DNA from: Epiperipatus broadwayi
Lineage: Eukaryota; Onychophora; Udeonychophora; Euonychophora; Peripatidae
Direction of reading: 5' to 3'
Assembly: GCA_028023455.1 (NCBI GenBank)
Contig: JAQFVV010012423.1
Location: 8,412,269 to 8,476,268 of the forward strand
Length of the DNA stretch: 64,000 nt
This document shows positions 1 through 12,457 of this stretch, one piece after another. The notes under the pieces were generated by a model. The model saw nothing but the letters and a program-made list of their open reading frames with translations, was not told the origin of the DNA and did not search any database. Position 1 is the stretch's first letter, and each line of letters begins with the position of its first letter. Position numbers and translations under genes: made by a program.

Positions 1-1560
1 TATGGTGATAGAAATGAGATAGGATATGGACTTGTGGAATTATTCAAAAAGAAAAACTTTATGATATCTTTCTTTGAGTAAAATGCTAAATGGATATGGT
101 CATGGAAGCATTCAAACAAAGGTACAACAGAATTGTGTTATATTTTGATTGTAGGAAATATGTATTTCAAAGTTGTAATGTTCTTAATAAATTCAATACA
201 GAAAGTGATCATTGATTAGTAAGATGTAAGATATATGTTCATGCAAAACTAAAGAGACAAAAATGATTAAGAAAAATATTTACAGTTGATATTCCTAATC
301 TTCAGAAAAATTAAAGTGAATTTCAATTAGAACTTGCAAATCATTTTTAAATACAAATTTTTAACATGATTCAGATTTGAATGAAATCAATGGGAAAATA
401 ACCAATACACATTTAAAACCTGCAACAAAATAGCTGATACAAAAAAGAAGCAATTGATCAGTAAAATTTCTATTGAGAAAAGATATTTGTGAAGAAAAGA
501 AAGAATATGAAAATTTATAAACATGATGCTTTAAGAGAGATTGAATATTTAAAATTTTGTAAAATGGTATGAAATAAAGTTAATAACAATATAAGAAATC
601 TAATTATGAATTAATTAGAAAGGAAAGCTATAAAAGAGAATAAAAATCTCAAAAGTTTAAAACAACATCTTGATATTGGAACAAAACTTATTTCTTTGAC
701 AAGAAGAAAAAAAGAATATTATTTAAAAAAGATTACATCATGAAATTGGAAGAATTCTATCAATAATTATATATAAAAAAGTATCCCCTACAACTACTAT
801 ATTTTCTGAATTGCCTAGGATTTTAAATGAAAAAGTGAAACTTGCAATTAAAGCTATGAAGAAGGGGAAAGCTTTAGGTAATGATGGAATTATAATCAAT
901 ATCTTTAAAAAGGAGGCGAAGAAATAGAAAAATTGTTGGCAAAGTTTATATGCCAAATGTATAAATAATAAAGATTTATCAGATGATTGGAAGAATGCAG
1001 TAATAATATTAATATTTTTTAAAAAGTGATAAAGATATTAGAAATTATATACCTGTTTTTTTTTATCAGTTCTATATAAAATTGTTACCAAGTTAATTAC
1101 AACAAACTTTGGATTTTAATCGACCAAAAGATCAAGCTGGATTTAAAAGTGGTTTTAGCAGAATGGATTACATTCAAGCATTGAACAAAGTTATAAAAGG
1201 GACAACTGAATATGAATTGTCATGCTTTGAATTTGTAGAATACAAAAAGACATTTGATTCTATAAGAATTTTTTTAGTGATTAAAGCATTGAATCACTAA
1301 GGTATAGCCCCAAGATACTGTCATATTCTGAAGAAAATTTATCAAAAATACTATAGCAATGATTAGAATATATAATGATATTAAGATTAACATTGAAAGG
1401 GTGAACAACAGGATAAGTCCTTATTTCAGTTTTTTTTTTCAGTTATTAATAGCAAGCTAAGGAAGTAAAGTTATCTAGAGCTTGGAGATGATGTGATTAT
1501 TTTTATAAGTAATGCTTCAGGGCTACAGATAAAAGTAAGAAAATAGGACTAAAGAAAATA
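1..1560 (+). pseudogene. RTE-type LINE relic (endonuclease end plus reverse transcriptase)
   Basis: Decayed non-LTR retrotransposon whose 5' part lies outside the window. Conceptual translation with frameshifts gives an APE endonuclease C-terminus at about 1-240, starting with YGDRNEIGYGLVE. Reverse transcriptase blocks follow: an AIKAMKKGKALGNDGI block near 845-891, RPKDQAGFKSGFSRMDYIQA from about 1120, a KTFDSI block near 1249, and a LGDDVIIFIS segment near 1475-1510 where the family has a (F/Y)ADD active site. The longest open stretch (1109-1300, 63 codons) is only a fragment. Stops and shifts are frequent, so it is inactive. The clade call rests on resemblance to RTE-like EN-RT proteins common in invertebrates; another RTE-type relic sits at 52-54 kb in opposite orientation. 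Confidence 0.7.
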
Positions 1561-1960
1561 AATGTTAAAAAAAGTAATGATTAATGGATTTTTTCAAAAG
1601 AAAATAAAGATTGATAATGATGAAATTAACAGAAGTTAACAACCACAAGCACAGTAAAATTATTAATGTGGATGGAAACAATGATTGAAATTAATCACAA
1701 ACTTAAACTTAATAACTACAAATATTTTGATGAGATTATTAATTCAGATGGACACAAAATGGATGAATTTAATCACAGAATAAACATGCATGGAGTACTT
1801 TAATTTTATCCATTATGTTTCGATCCATATTAATAATGTGACCAAAGTATTTGTAGATGTTAACTTTTAAACCATCATTACCAATTTTTATTTTCGTTTG
1901 AAAAAATCCATTGAACATTACTTTCTTTTAGCATTTTCAAATGGCACACATATTAGGTAT
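1560..1960. repeat. Inverted duplication of LINE 3' part
   Basis: The segment about 1560-1790, which continues the RT relic, is repeated in reverse complement at about 1800-1960. Compare TGTTAAAAAAAGTAATGATT on the plus strand near 1563 with the reverse complement of the stretch near 1925-1945, and CTACAAATATTTTGATGAG near 1718 with the reverse complement near 1843-1860. The arms are diverged (roughly three quarters alike by eye) and meet near CATGCATGGAGTAC. This looks like an old head-to-head junction of two LINE copies or a 5'-inversion product. Confidence 0.55.
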
Positions 1961-3698
1961 TGATCATAATGCAATATGATAATGAAATATTCCAGATATC
2001 CAATCTAAAAGTGTTGGTGGTTGAATTTCAAGTTATGTTAATATTGGTTCAGTAAGTTTTTAGTGGTGCACAATAGATGAAGGAATATTTTTAAAAATAT
2101 GCCCTCAATGAATTTCATGATTAATTCACTAAAAAGCATTTACAATTAATTAAAATAGAAAGAAAAAGAAATGCAGGATAAAATCTTAATTTCTCTTGAT
2201 TGTTTAACTAAAACCTGTTTTATCACAATTTTGGTTATTATATGTACCATAAAATAAAAGTGTATTGTGCATACATTAATTTAATCACATATGTAACTTG
2301 AAGTAAAAGCAAGGACTATCCATCTATTAATTCAATAGTGATTGAATAAATTAATTTATAGTTAGACCCGACTTTTATTTCCAAGTTACACATACCAATC
2401 AAAATTGTGGTTGAAGAAAAAAAACTTTTTTTTTACTTTTTAATGCATTATTCATCAAATTAAATAAAAGTTATTATAGGTTTAAAAAAGACTGGTGGCT
2501 TCAGGAATGGTCAATTAGTAATAATTGATAGTTTTTTTTTTAGTAACATCAAAGGTTAAAAGGTCAGATTGATTTACATGGATATTATCTCATTTTAATT
2601 CTTTATTATAATAACAATCCATGGAAATAATTCAATATATATATTAGTGTGTTGTAATAATTTTAAAGATGCAATAAGTTAATAGTTTATTATTATTGTT
2701 ATTTATATTTGTAGTTAATAAGACAAATGGAATAAATCCAAAATGCTTATTATTATAATAAAGATGCTATACGACCTGTGTACTTTAATGTAGTAATAGA
2801 ATGGTGAACTCACAACTAAGGGTTTTAGTATAATTTGTCAGCTAAGTAACTAGAGAACTCAATTCAAATTAGCTGTATACAACTGTTAAATGTTCAAACT
2901 GACATTAGTATCCCAAGCATTTGACTACATGATTACTTTTTTTCCTTTTTAAGATGTTACAATGAATATAAAAATAGGCATGTATTTTGAATTATTTTAC
3001 ACTACTATAAAAGAATTTAAAACATGCTTATTTTTAAATTTAGTTTAATATATATAATTTACTACAAAATAATATACATCAATAAATAGAAAATGGTATG
3101 TTCACTCAGACTGTGGGATTTAATTGAAGAGACCTAATTGAATTAAAATGCATGTTAGAATCTATTGCATTTGATTTGTTTTAATGTTTACAAATATATA
3201 TTAATATATATAGTTTTTGGAAATTGTAGAATTATTGCAACATTAAATAAATGTGAGCATTGTATTTAAGATCCAACACAGTGATTGTACATCCCACATA
3301 AAATTAAATCTAATTAGTTGATTTGTTCTCATATGCAAGCTATTATGAGGATAAAAAAAGAATGTATTTAATTGGATTGAATGGAAGTACAAAAATACCA
3401 AGTAGTCACCAAGAAAAGTCAATGCCACACATGATTTGAAGAGTTAGAATACTAGTATTCAGTTAACAATTTATTTTACAATCCAAACTATAATAAAAAT
3501 TAACATGCTTCCAAATTAGTGGTAAATGTCATAATCAAAACTCTGCTGAATTTTGCCAAGGTTGTCAGATTAATGATAAATGTTATATTTGTAACCTGTT
3601 AACATATGTGCTAGTACAGAAAAAAATCTGACTATTTAGATAGAATTATAAAATAAAAAAATCTTGAGAGCATAAATAAGCAACACTGCTTAGATCAT
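1960..3698. other. A+T-rich sequence without recognised gene
   Basis: No open frame, RNA gene or clear repeat was recognised in this stretch. It holds many short homopolymer and AT-alternating runs. Confidence 0.5.
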
Positions 3699-4293
3699 GT
3701 ATTATCTGACTAAATAAATTGTATATGCATGTATACACATATATATTTTAAGCATGTAAATAAAGCTATTACTTTTGCTATAGTAGATCATCAGACAGGA
3801 AGTTGAATAAATTCTCCCAATTGATAACACTAGAAAATTAAGTATGCAGAATGTGCATTTGAATACAGATTATATAAATGTTCTCTAATTAGGCAGATTA
3901 TTCAAGATGCAATAAAATTGAAGAAATTTAATGTGTTTGAGGGGTTATAGTATCCATTAAATTGTGTGTCCATAATAGTGCATTAAAGTAGTGAATGAAG
4001 TGAGATGGTAATGCACTCAGAGAAGCCAAACCACAGTGCATGTATTAGGAAATGAGTATGTGGAGATTATCTATACATAGATAAAGACATATTTTGAGTA
4101 ATATATAAAGATATAGATGTATTACATTTAAACTAATATTTGATGAAATACATTTACTATAATAAAGATTTGCTGTGTTTAAAATATATATATGTTTATT
4201 TGTGTTGAGTTGATAAACTCATCTTTGCTAAGTTTTTGATATGTATAAAGCTAGTAATGTCAATATTATCACTATATATAGTAGATTGGTGCA
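3699..4293 (+). repeat. 5' LTR of Ty3/gypsy element A
   Basis: Starts TGTATTATCTGACTAAAT and runs to GGTGCA, giving canonical TG...CA ends. It is repeated in direct orientation at 7718-8295. Shared blocks include TCTGACTAAAT, the TATATTT-AAGCATGTAAAT stretch, GCAGAATGTGCATTTGAATA, AGATATAGATGTATTA and AATATTTGATGAA. The two copies have clearly drifted apart with several small indels, so the insertion is old. No good match to a tRNA-primer site was identified directly after it. Confidence 0.75.
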
Positions 4294-4434
4294 GTTGAAA
4301 TTTGGAGAAACCTGTGTGAAATGGAAAGAAAATTGTCTGGTGCTTATAATAATAGCTTAGTGCAGCCCAACACTTTGAGAGGGCAATGTAAGGAAAAAAA
4401 CAACACCTAGAAATTACTAAAAAAAAAATAATGG

Positions 4435-5060
4435 CACTACAAAATATCTCCATAGATGGCAAATCTATCTTAGACATGGGGATATTTATGTTAATTAATA
4501 ACATATTGGATGATGAACATAAAGTAGCCATGTTGATGTGAATATCCAGTAAAGATGTATTGTAAGTGGCTAACTTACTGTGTGACTCAAATGTTTCAAA
4601 GAAATTATCTTACCAAGAGTTAAAATAAAAACTAGTTGTGCATTTTAAGTCTATGACATCTAATCTTGTGGTGCATCTGTGGTTTAGTAACAGAAGCCAG
4701 GAACCACATGAAAAATTCAAGATTATGATGTGGGATTATGCTTGTTTCCAAAGAGTGCAACTTCAATGCAAACTTGGATGACATGATTCTCAACCACTTA
4801 TTGCGGGATATGACAGACAGCAAGCTCAGGCAAGTATTACTTAGTAAAACTGAATTAATCTACAATCATGCTACTGAGAAAAGCATAGCCTATGAAGCGA
4901 TGCTGGAAAATGCAGCAAAGTTCCAGAATAATATGAAATTAAAAACCCCAAAAATTGCTGTGAAAAAAAAAAGAACTATAAGAGTATAGATATTGCTTGT
5001 ATATGATATTGTTGTAGTGATAAAAGCCATATGAAAAAGAATTGTAGGGCCAGTGCCATA
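4435..5060 (+). pseudogene. gag relic of gypsy element A
   Basis: Reading across stops from about 4435 gives a Ty3/gypsy capsid-like protein. It starts MALQNISIDG, continues with a block rich in ILDDEHKVAML, then FNANLDDMILNHLLRDMTDS followed by KLRQVLLS. The last part lies in an 83-codon open stretch (4738-4989). Just downstream (about 4985-5050) is a zinc-knuckle remnant with the order C, stop, CCSDKSHMKKNC, matching a retroviral-type CCHC box with one broken codon. In the living element this protein packages the RNA; here it is a pseudogene. Confidence 0.7.
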
Positions 5061-5099
5061 CTTGTGGATTGAATGACACTGGTCATGGGTTTGATATAA

Positions 5100-7680
5100 C
5101 AAACAGGGGAAGATTGAAAATAAGATATTACTTGATTTTAAATTGAGGGGAGAGGTTGGCAAAAGAGAAATTAACATCAAAAAGTGAATGATATTATCAA
5201 TAATCGTATATTGAATGTTCATATTTATGAACAGAAGGTAAGAATTAAATTGATATTGGATCAGGTTATTACAGTGATATTGGCAATATATCACAATGAA
5301 ATATAAGAGATTTATTATAATGAAATAGAGGATTATACCAATAAAAATAGTGTCACCCAATATAAATGGAAACGATAGAAATGAGCCCAATAGCAACCTA
5401 CCAGTGAAAGTAAATTCAAGAGTTAATATTTTATCTTTGTATATTATGCCATAGATTTAAGCCTAATTCTAGGCTTAAATTGTTTTAAACCACTAGAAAT
5501 CATGATAAAGATAATAAAAAAGAGTACAGATAAAAACGGAAGTCAGAAAAAAAATTCCACAATTGTTTAAGGCCATTTAGAATTCAATAATCAGCCAGTT
5601 GACATAGAATTACTGGAGAATGATCAGACTGTAGTTTTCAGACTATTTGCTTTAAAAATCAAAGAATTGGTTTAAAAAAAAAGCATTATCATGAGCAACA
5701 TTTGAAGTAATATTGAAACCAGATGGGGCATTAAAATCAAGAGTTAACTAAAAGCACACATAAGCAAAATATGTGCTAAATTAGAGAATTTTGATGTGCA
5801 GTTAAATATCATGAAATGTACTTGATCTACTACAAAAATAAAGTTTTTAGAACATGTTATCAATATCAAAGAAAAATATCTGAATCCAGAGAAAGTAAAA
5901 GCTGTAAAGAATGCTTCTAAAGTGGAAAACTTTAAGGATTTGAAAGTGTTTCCAGGTTTATTAAACGTTTTTGGGAGCTTTTTGTAAGAAAAATTACATA
6001 TAGTGAAGCTGTTATATGATATTCTAAAGAAAAAAACAGTGATGGAAGTGGCGAATCAAGCAAGAAATAGTGTTTAAACAGGTTAAAACTTGTTAACCTT
6101 GAATCATGTTCTTATCCATTACAGAAATAATCAGGTGGACAAATATATTGCATTGGCATTCTACAATTTTGAACACATATCTAAGTCAGGAAAAGGAATT
6201 GGCTATGCTGATGAATTATCAATAATGTTGGATAAGTGAAAATATAAATCTTGGTCCATGGAAATAAATTATATAGATTCAATGGAATCAAATATGTTTA
6301 CTACTGTAGTTGTAGCCAAATTGACTAAAGAATATCTAGGTATTAACTAATTAGAAATGGTATCAAAGACACTTGGTGCCAAAATTAACCAAGCTATGTC
6401 AATGAGTCAATCTGGAATGAATGAGAGTCTGTCCATGTACAATGGATGCATTTTAATGACATACTGCAAATTAATTCCTAAAGAAGAAAAAGAAGCTTGT
6501 ATGGGACTTGTTATATGAAGGATATCCTTTCATTGATAGAATGAAAGTAATGGTCTAGTATGAGTCACAAGATCAAACATACAGTTAACTATTGTGGAGT
6601 GTGTCAATATACAATTAAGATAATCTTTATGATGGAACCATGGCCATAAGTTACTAAACTTAGCAGAGGATACATAGGGACCACCCTGAATCTTTTAATT
6701 GATATATCTTCTTGGTAGTCATTGACTGTAAAAACACAAGTGCATAAAACATACTGTTTGTGTGCTATGGATAACCAGAAACAATATTTTCAGGTAACAG
6801 AGCTGGATTTGTTTCACTACAGTTAAAAGTCTTTTTAACTAACAAGGGGATTCATTATATTCTAACACACCCGTATTATCCCGAGTCCAATGGATTAGCT
6901 GAAATGACAGTCCAACAGTTGAAGCTAATGTTAAATAAAACTCATTATAAAGATACCAAGGAAACTTTAACAGCAGTCATGTTTACTAACATGTTTGCAA
7001 CTAAGCCAATAAACATCACATGACTACCTCCTCTTATGCTTGTGTATAACTGTTGTTATACACAATATATATAGTGAGTTTTGTCTGTTTTAATGTTTGC
7101 AACTATAAAAACATGTGAAATGTTGATGAAACAGTAATTCTGAACCAACATATGAGTTTTGGTCCATAGTAAGTTAAAGAAACTGAAGAATCATTTAAAC
7201 AGCATGAAATATAATGTTGAAGAAACAGTATGATACATGATATACTGAGAAAAGTGGCAAATAAGTGTCATATCAAAAGTATTGTCTGTGCAATTGACAT
7301 TGATACAACTTACTGATGGTCATGAAATCCAAAGATACATTGACTATTTTAGAAGTTTTCAGAGTGAGCTGCTGAAATCAGTGAATGGAAAAATAAGTTC
7401 TCCTGTAATAGAAATGATAGATCCTGTAATAGAAAATTATGATGGCACATTAACAGAAGCACAAGAAGAGAAGTCCAGAATTGAGTTGGCGGATGAAACT
7501 GATATTTCAGGAGTGAATAACCAGTTGAATGATTCACCAAAAGTACTTGTGATGAATTTTCTCAGTTCAGAACAACCAGAAAAAAACACAAAGTACAGAA
7601 GAAGATGAAAAACCAGTACTACCATCTAGACAAGCAAGAGATCAGAGAAGACCAGAATGATTTAAAGATTATATTTGTAA
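5100..7680 (+). pseudogene. pol relic of gypsy element A (protease/RT/RNase H/integrase)
   Basis: Order of recognisable pieces: RT thumb/connection near 5780-6000, with IKFLEHVINIKEKYLNPEKV then KAVKNASKV and a PGLLNVFG block, equivalent to the FLGHVI...PEKV...FLGLVNYYGRF region of gypsy RT. An RNase H remnant lies near 6120-6240. Integrase zinc-binding/linker lies near 6480-6540 (YEGYPFIDRMK). The integrase core end lies near 6850-6960 (NKGIHYILTHPYYPESNGLA, then EMTVQQLKLML). The integrase C-terminal domain lies near 7240-7360 (VLSVQLTLIQLTDGHEIQRY, then IDYF). The 108-codon stretch at 7282-7608 is its longest open piece. The gag-pol order and flanking LTRs fit Ty3/gypsy. Many stops make it inactive. 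Confidence 0.75.
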
Positions 7681-7702
7681 TTAAATATGTGGACTAAATT
7701 TT

Positions 7703-7717
7703 AGAATGAGGGAGGAC
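7703..7717 (+). other. Polypurine tract of gypsy element A
   Basis: The purine run AATGAGGGAGGA lies immediately before the 3' LTR start at 7718, the expected place for the plus-strand primer of an LTR retrotransposon. Confidence 0.6.
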
Positions 7718-8295
7718 TATACTGTCTGACTAAATGATAATATTGTATGTGCATATATACATGTATATATTTCAAGCATGTAAATGAAATAACTCATGAA
7801 CAGGAAATTGAATAGTTCTATTGATAACAATTTAGGAAATTAATATATGCAGAATGTGCATTTGAATATGAATTATGCAAATGCATATTTATTATGCTGA
7901 TTATTTAAAGTGCAATAAAAACTGCAGAAATCAGTGAGGGGATGTGGTTACTGTGAGCATTACAGCGTAAACAAAGTGAAAGATGATAATACATCAGAAA
8001 GGTAAAACACAGTCCCAATCTAAGATATCTATTCATAGATAACATATAGAGAGATATAGATGTATTAAATTTAACCTAATATTTGATGAAGTGTATTTAC
8101 TGTAATTAAGATTTGTAATTGTACTTGTAACTGCATTTAAAATATATATGCTTGTTCATGTTGTGTTAAAAAAAACTAATCTTTGTTAAGTTTTGCCATA
8201 GTGTTGAGTTTTATTTGATACAATAAATATTGATGTGTATACATATATGATAATATCAATATCATCCCTATATTTATAGCAGATAGCATGGTGCA
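7718..8295 (+). repeat. 3' LTR of gypsy element A
   Basis: Direct repeat of 3699-4293. It starts TATACTGTCTGACTAAAT (the first TG of the 5' copy is changed) and ends GGTGCA. It contains the same landmarks in the same order, including GCAGAATGTGCATTTGAATA near 7850 and AGATATAGATGTATTA near 8053. Length is 578 against 595 for the 5' copy. Confidence 0.75.
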
Positions 8296-10108
8296 GGGCC
8301 TGCCACATAAAAATTAAATCTTTTAAAAAATAGTATATCAAACATAACCAAATTAAGATTCTCAAAGGCAACAGAGTAATTACCAAAAAAAGTGAATTAA
8401 TTAGTTGATTGCGTATTAATAACTTATATAGTTTCAAATTCTATATTTAAAATATACTGAATTCTAATTTTTTATAACCAGTTCTATCATGTTCAGTTTT
8501 TAACAATATATATTTATTCTATCAATAGCGTCACTCTGTCTAAAGAAAAAGTTAGATTTATTTCCATTAAGCAATAATTATCCTAATAATTAATCTCAAT
8601 TGACAAGTTTAAACGCTATTAATAGAATTACATAGTAAAAGAAAGTAAGTAAATCCTTATAGAGATACAATACTTGTATATTTGCTTAAAACTATATTTG
8701 AAAATTTTTTGTTCAATAACAATTATTGAATGTAAGACTAAACAAACCAAAACAAGATTAAAGAAGCATCTTTATAATTAATCACAGAATGTCACCTATC
8801 TCCTGGAAAAAAACATCTTTCAATTTATAAAATAAATTTTCATTGTCTATAAGTAAAGAGTTAATTTATATATATATTATTATTTTAAGATTATACATAC
8901 TTAGAAAATCCTATGATTATTGCACTCTTCCAAATCAATAACTTGTTACTTTGGTCAGTTTGGAGACAGCAGCCTATACAAACTTTTTGAATTGTAATTT
9001 AGTATATTATCTTTTACATCTTGATCCATCTGCAATATACATTGCTTCTTTTCGTTTAATAACGTCTTTAAAGAACTAAAATCCCCATGATTAAAATAAA
9101 TTATATGGTAACCTTGTAAAAATGTTTTTTATATAAAATATCTGAATACAATTATAAAAGTTCAACATTAATCACGTCCTTGTAAAAAATATAACTTATG
9201 TAAACATTTAATATTTCTTATCAAGTCTAACACTAGCTATAATCTATGTGATGTAAGTACTGTATAAACATTTATTATAATATTTCTTATCAAATCTATA
9301 TTAGCTATAATCTATTGATATAACTATAAATGTAAAATTATAAAATATATATTGTTTTTTATTTCTTTATCTTAAAACAGATATCGTAAAGAAATAACGT
9401 TTTGTAAACTTGGGAATAAAATACCTCTGGATACTGATAACAGCAATAACACATAAAAGATTTGATTTGGGGTTTTATAATTTTTAATGAAATGTTATTT
9501 TTGTTTACAGTAAATTAGTTATGAGTTTTTAGTCAAGGCAAATTATTTTAAAATTCATTGAAATTAAATTTAAGTCATTGTATTTATATGTTGGATTATT
9601 TCCATAATTTAATATGAGTATTGAATGTCTTTACAACTAAAACACAATCATCATAAACTTTCAGGAAAACATTGAATTTAAGAGAGTTAATACATATTTG
9701 TAGGTTAGACTATATAGAAGAGGGATGAAAACAGTAAGGGAAAAATAAAAGATCTGAGATTTTAGAGTTGTAAATTAGAAGGAGAATAAAAGAAATAAGT
9801 TGGAATTATAAGTTTAGTAATGCAATAGTTAAAAAAATAAATTGACAATAATTATTTATTGAAGCAATTACGTGGAGGAAAATGAAATGTAAAATGTTTT
9901 TCATAGAGCTGAGTAAAATGAGAAGAAAACTGATCAATAATTTTAAGAAGTGGAATAATTATGAATGTTTATGTATTAAAAGAAAGACGAAGGCTAGAGA
10001 AAATAACTTAATATGATATTTGGGTCCTATCTTTTGGTACATAATATTATAGAGCATATTAATAAAAGAAATCAGTTAAGCAAAGAACTATATCTAATTG
10101 TAAATATG
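8296..10108. other. A+T-rich sequence without recognised gene
   Basis: Two short repeats of the type AATATTTCTTATCAA(G/A)TCTA near 9210 and 9280 suggest a small local duplication. No gene, RNA gene or element was recognised. Confidence 0.45.
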
Positions 10109-10190
10109 ATAATTTTTCTTTTAGCAGGTATCCACCATTGTCTCGATTATAATGAGACAATGGTGGATACCTGCTAAAAGAAAAAATTAT
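10109..10190. repeat. Near-perfect 36-bp hairpin
   Basis: Left arm 10109-10144 and right arm 10154-10190 are reverse complements, including GCAGGTATCCACCATTGTCTC against its complement, with only one extra A in the right arm. The loop is 9 nt (GATTATAAT). Divergence is far lower than in neighbouring relics, so it is young or is being corrected between arms. Confidence 0.9.
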
Positions 10191-10519
10191 AATCAAGAGC
10201 AAATACCAAGGTATGAATTAATGTATGCCCAACTGTTTGAAGAATATGGAATGAGACTCTATCCTTCTCACTCACTTATATAATGATTATATGTTGCTGA
10301 AGGATCAGCCCAATCTTTGAATTAAAAAAATATACTAATTAGCACAAAACATTTATTTGATTCTTTAGATTATAGTGAACAGTAATGTAATTGTTATGAC
10401 ACAATATGACTATCATTGTTATAATTTTTTTTAGAGAAATTGAAATGCAGTACAGACTTAAGAATGTGCTATTAGCACATAAAATGATAGAATGTTTATT
10501 ACAATATTATAATGACTTA

Positions 10520-10990
10520 GATTATTTTGCATATATAGGGTTGCCATTTTGCCAAGTTTAATATATGGAAATGAAACATGATTCATAGAATATAATATAA
10601 ATAACTAAATTTTCATTTAAGGATGCTTTGTGATTTTCTGAAAATATAATGGCAAAGTTATATGACTAATCGGCATATTCTTCAATATTGACTATTCAAT
10701 TATAAAAGCACATCTTTATTGAATTGGGCATATAAAAATTAGAAAAAGGCCAATCAGCTTTGGAAAAAGAACTTTACAGAGAAATTGAGTATGGTTTTTA
10801 TGGGGAGGGGGGAGACTATATTTCATTACAAAAATTATCTCAGACATTCTAACAAAATGTAATACCAATTACTTTTATTTGAAGAATATGGCGATGAGCA
10901 GAATATGAGGAAAACAAATTAGTAAGATTTAAATGTAGAAAGAATTATGAAGAGATTCAAAATAAGACTTCAAGATGTCAAATAAACAGA
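10520..10990 (+). pseudogene. Possible LINE C-terminal relic
   Basis: Translation with stops gives LPSLIYGNET followed by a block near 10700-10760 (LNWAYKN) and a charged tail. This is reminiscent of the region after the RT domain in RTE/Jockey-type LINEs (LPxLxYGxETW, then LxWLGHV). No open frame is longer than a few tens of codons. The assignment is weak. Confidence 0.3.
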
Positions 10991-10999
10991 CAAAATGAC

Positions 11000-11973
11000 T
11001 AAAAATGATATATGTGGATGTATATATGTTTATAATTTTTTTTTCCATTTCTAGAACTAGGATAACTATACCCATTTGTGAGTAGCTATTAGTTATTAGG
11101 ACTTCTGTGTTTATATTTTACATTTGGTCATTCATTAGTAATCATTCATAAATGATTCTAGAAAGGACAAAGTCAAAGAATAAAACATTTAAGATGGTTT
11201 TATGATAACTACATAAAACAATTTGTGAAACAATTATGTCCATGTATTAACATCTTTTACAGCAATTTTTTTTTGAAAGACTTCAATATCTTTAAGATAT
11301 TTGTATCATAAGCAATATCTGTTTTCATGGAAACTCTGCATAAATATATGATAAAATTCTTTTTTAAAGAAGTCTATAAGTGTTTATTAAAGTGTTCACT
11401 TCAACAAAGATTCTTTGTATAATAGTAGATTCCTATATTCCATATTATCACATCTAATAAAACTGAAGAACATTGTCCTTAAATCTTATCATGCACTGAA
11501 TTTCTGTTTTTAAATCTCTATATTACTCTAAAGATCCACATTCATTCTATTAGTACAACAAGCAGAGAGTGCTTATGCTTTTTTTTCTTGTTAAAAAATA
11601 GTTCCTAACTGTTAGTCCCTAACTATGGTCATGGTTGGTTTTTAAGATTCAAGAACAGATTGAAGTCTTATTTATACTACAATCATTAAAAGAATTCCAT
11701 GTATCTTTAACATGTTAAGCTTGATATTCTGTATCAAGCAATTTTAGAGCTTAATAGCAGTTAGAATTTGGTACAAATATCTCAGCTGAATTCCAAAATG
11801 ATAAAATAAACAGTTAGATTTAACAATACATTCAATATCATTCAATCTTCTTTTATATTATTTATTTGCTCTTCCAAAAGAAAAAAAAAGTCATTTATCT
11901 ATGGAAGTAAATTGCATTTTAAAATAACAATAGTAAATGCCTAGCTTGTTTAAGTTTTTTATTAAAAATACTA
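11000..11973. other. A+T-rich sequence without recognised gene
   Basis: Nothing beyond short low-complexity runs was recognised here. Confidence 0.4.
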
Positions 11974-12457
11974 GATGAAATACACAGGCTTATATATACC
12001 TGTGTCTATATATGTAATAGACAGGGTGTGAGCATAGACTTTCATATGACCCAGCACTCTCCACACTATCTCATAACACAGATACACCTGAACACACATA
12101 TGTCGAGAAGATAAATAATCACCAATATACGTATTTCATGCTAAACCAGCAATCATTAGTTGGTCCAGATTACCATCTCTACACATATATGCTACAAGTG
12201 CTCAGATATATATTAAGATAGCAAATCCTCCTACTTTAATGGACAGGCTTCAATGTACTCCACACTTCAACTCTTCAACCGTCCATCCAATTGAAAATCT
12301 GATGATGGAACGCTCAAAGGCCACCCTTAGGCTGAAATTATTGTCACACCCATGTTGACCTAAAGGTCAATCTGACCCCTCATGTACAGGACATAGTGCT
12401 CATACCCTGTCTATTACATATATAGACACAGGTATATATAAGCCTGTGTATTTCATC
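11974..12457. repeat. Unit bounded by 54-bp inverted termini
   Basis: Positions 11974-12027 (beginning GATGAAATACACAGGCTTAT) and 12404-12457 are 54-bp reverse complements with essentially no mismatch. They bound a ~376-bp interior. The layout is that of a small inverted-terminal-repeat unit. It overlaps the larger inverted repeat 12015-12893, so the two structures are nested. Confidence 0.85.

Noticed and set aside
4890-5396. 168-codon open frame on the minus strand
   Set aside because: It is antisense to the gag/zinc-knuckle and early pol relic of gypsy element A and is rich in Ile, Phe and Tyr, as expected for AT-rich antisense reading.
9200-9320. Possible CRISPR-like spaced repeat (AATATTTCTTATCAA twice)
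   Set aside because: Only two copies, and in a eukaryotic intergenic region; it is a local duplication.
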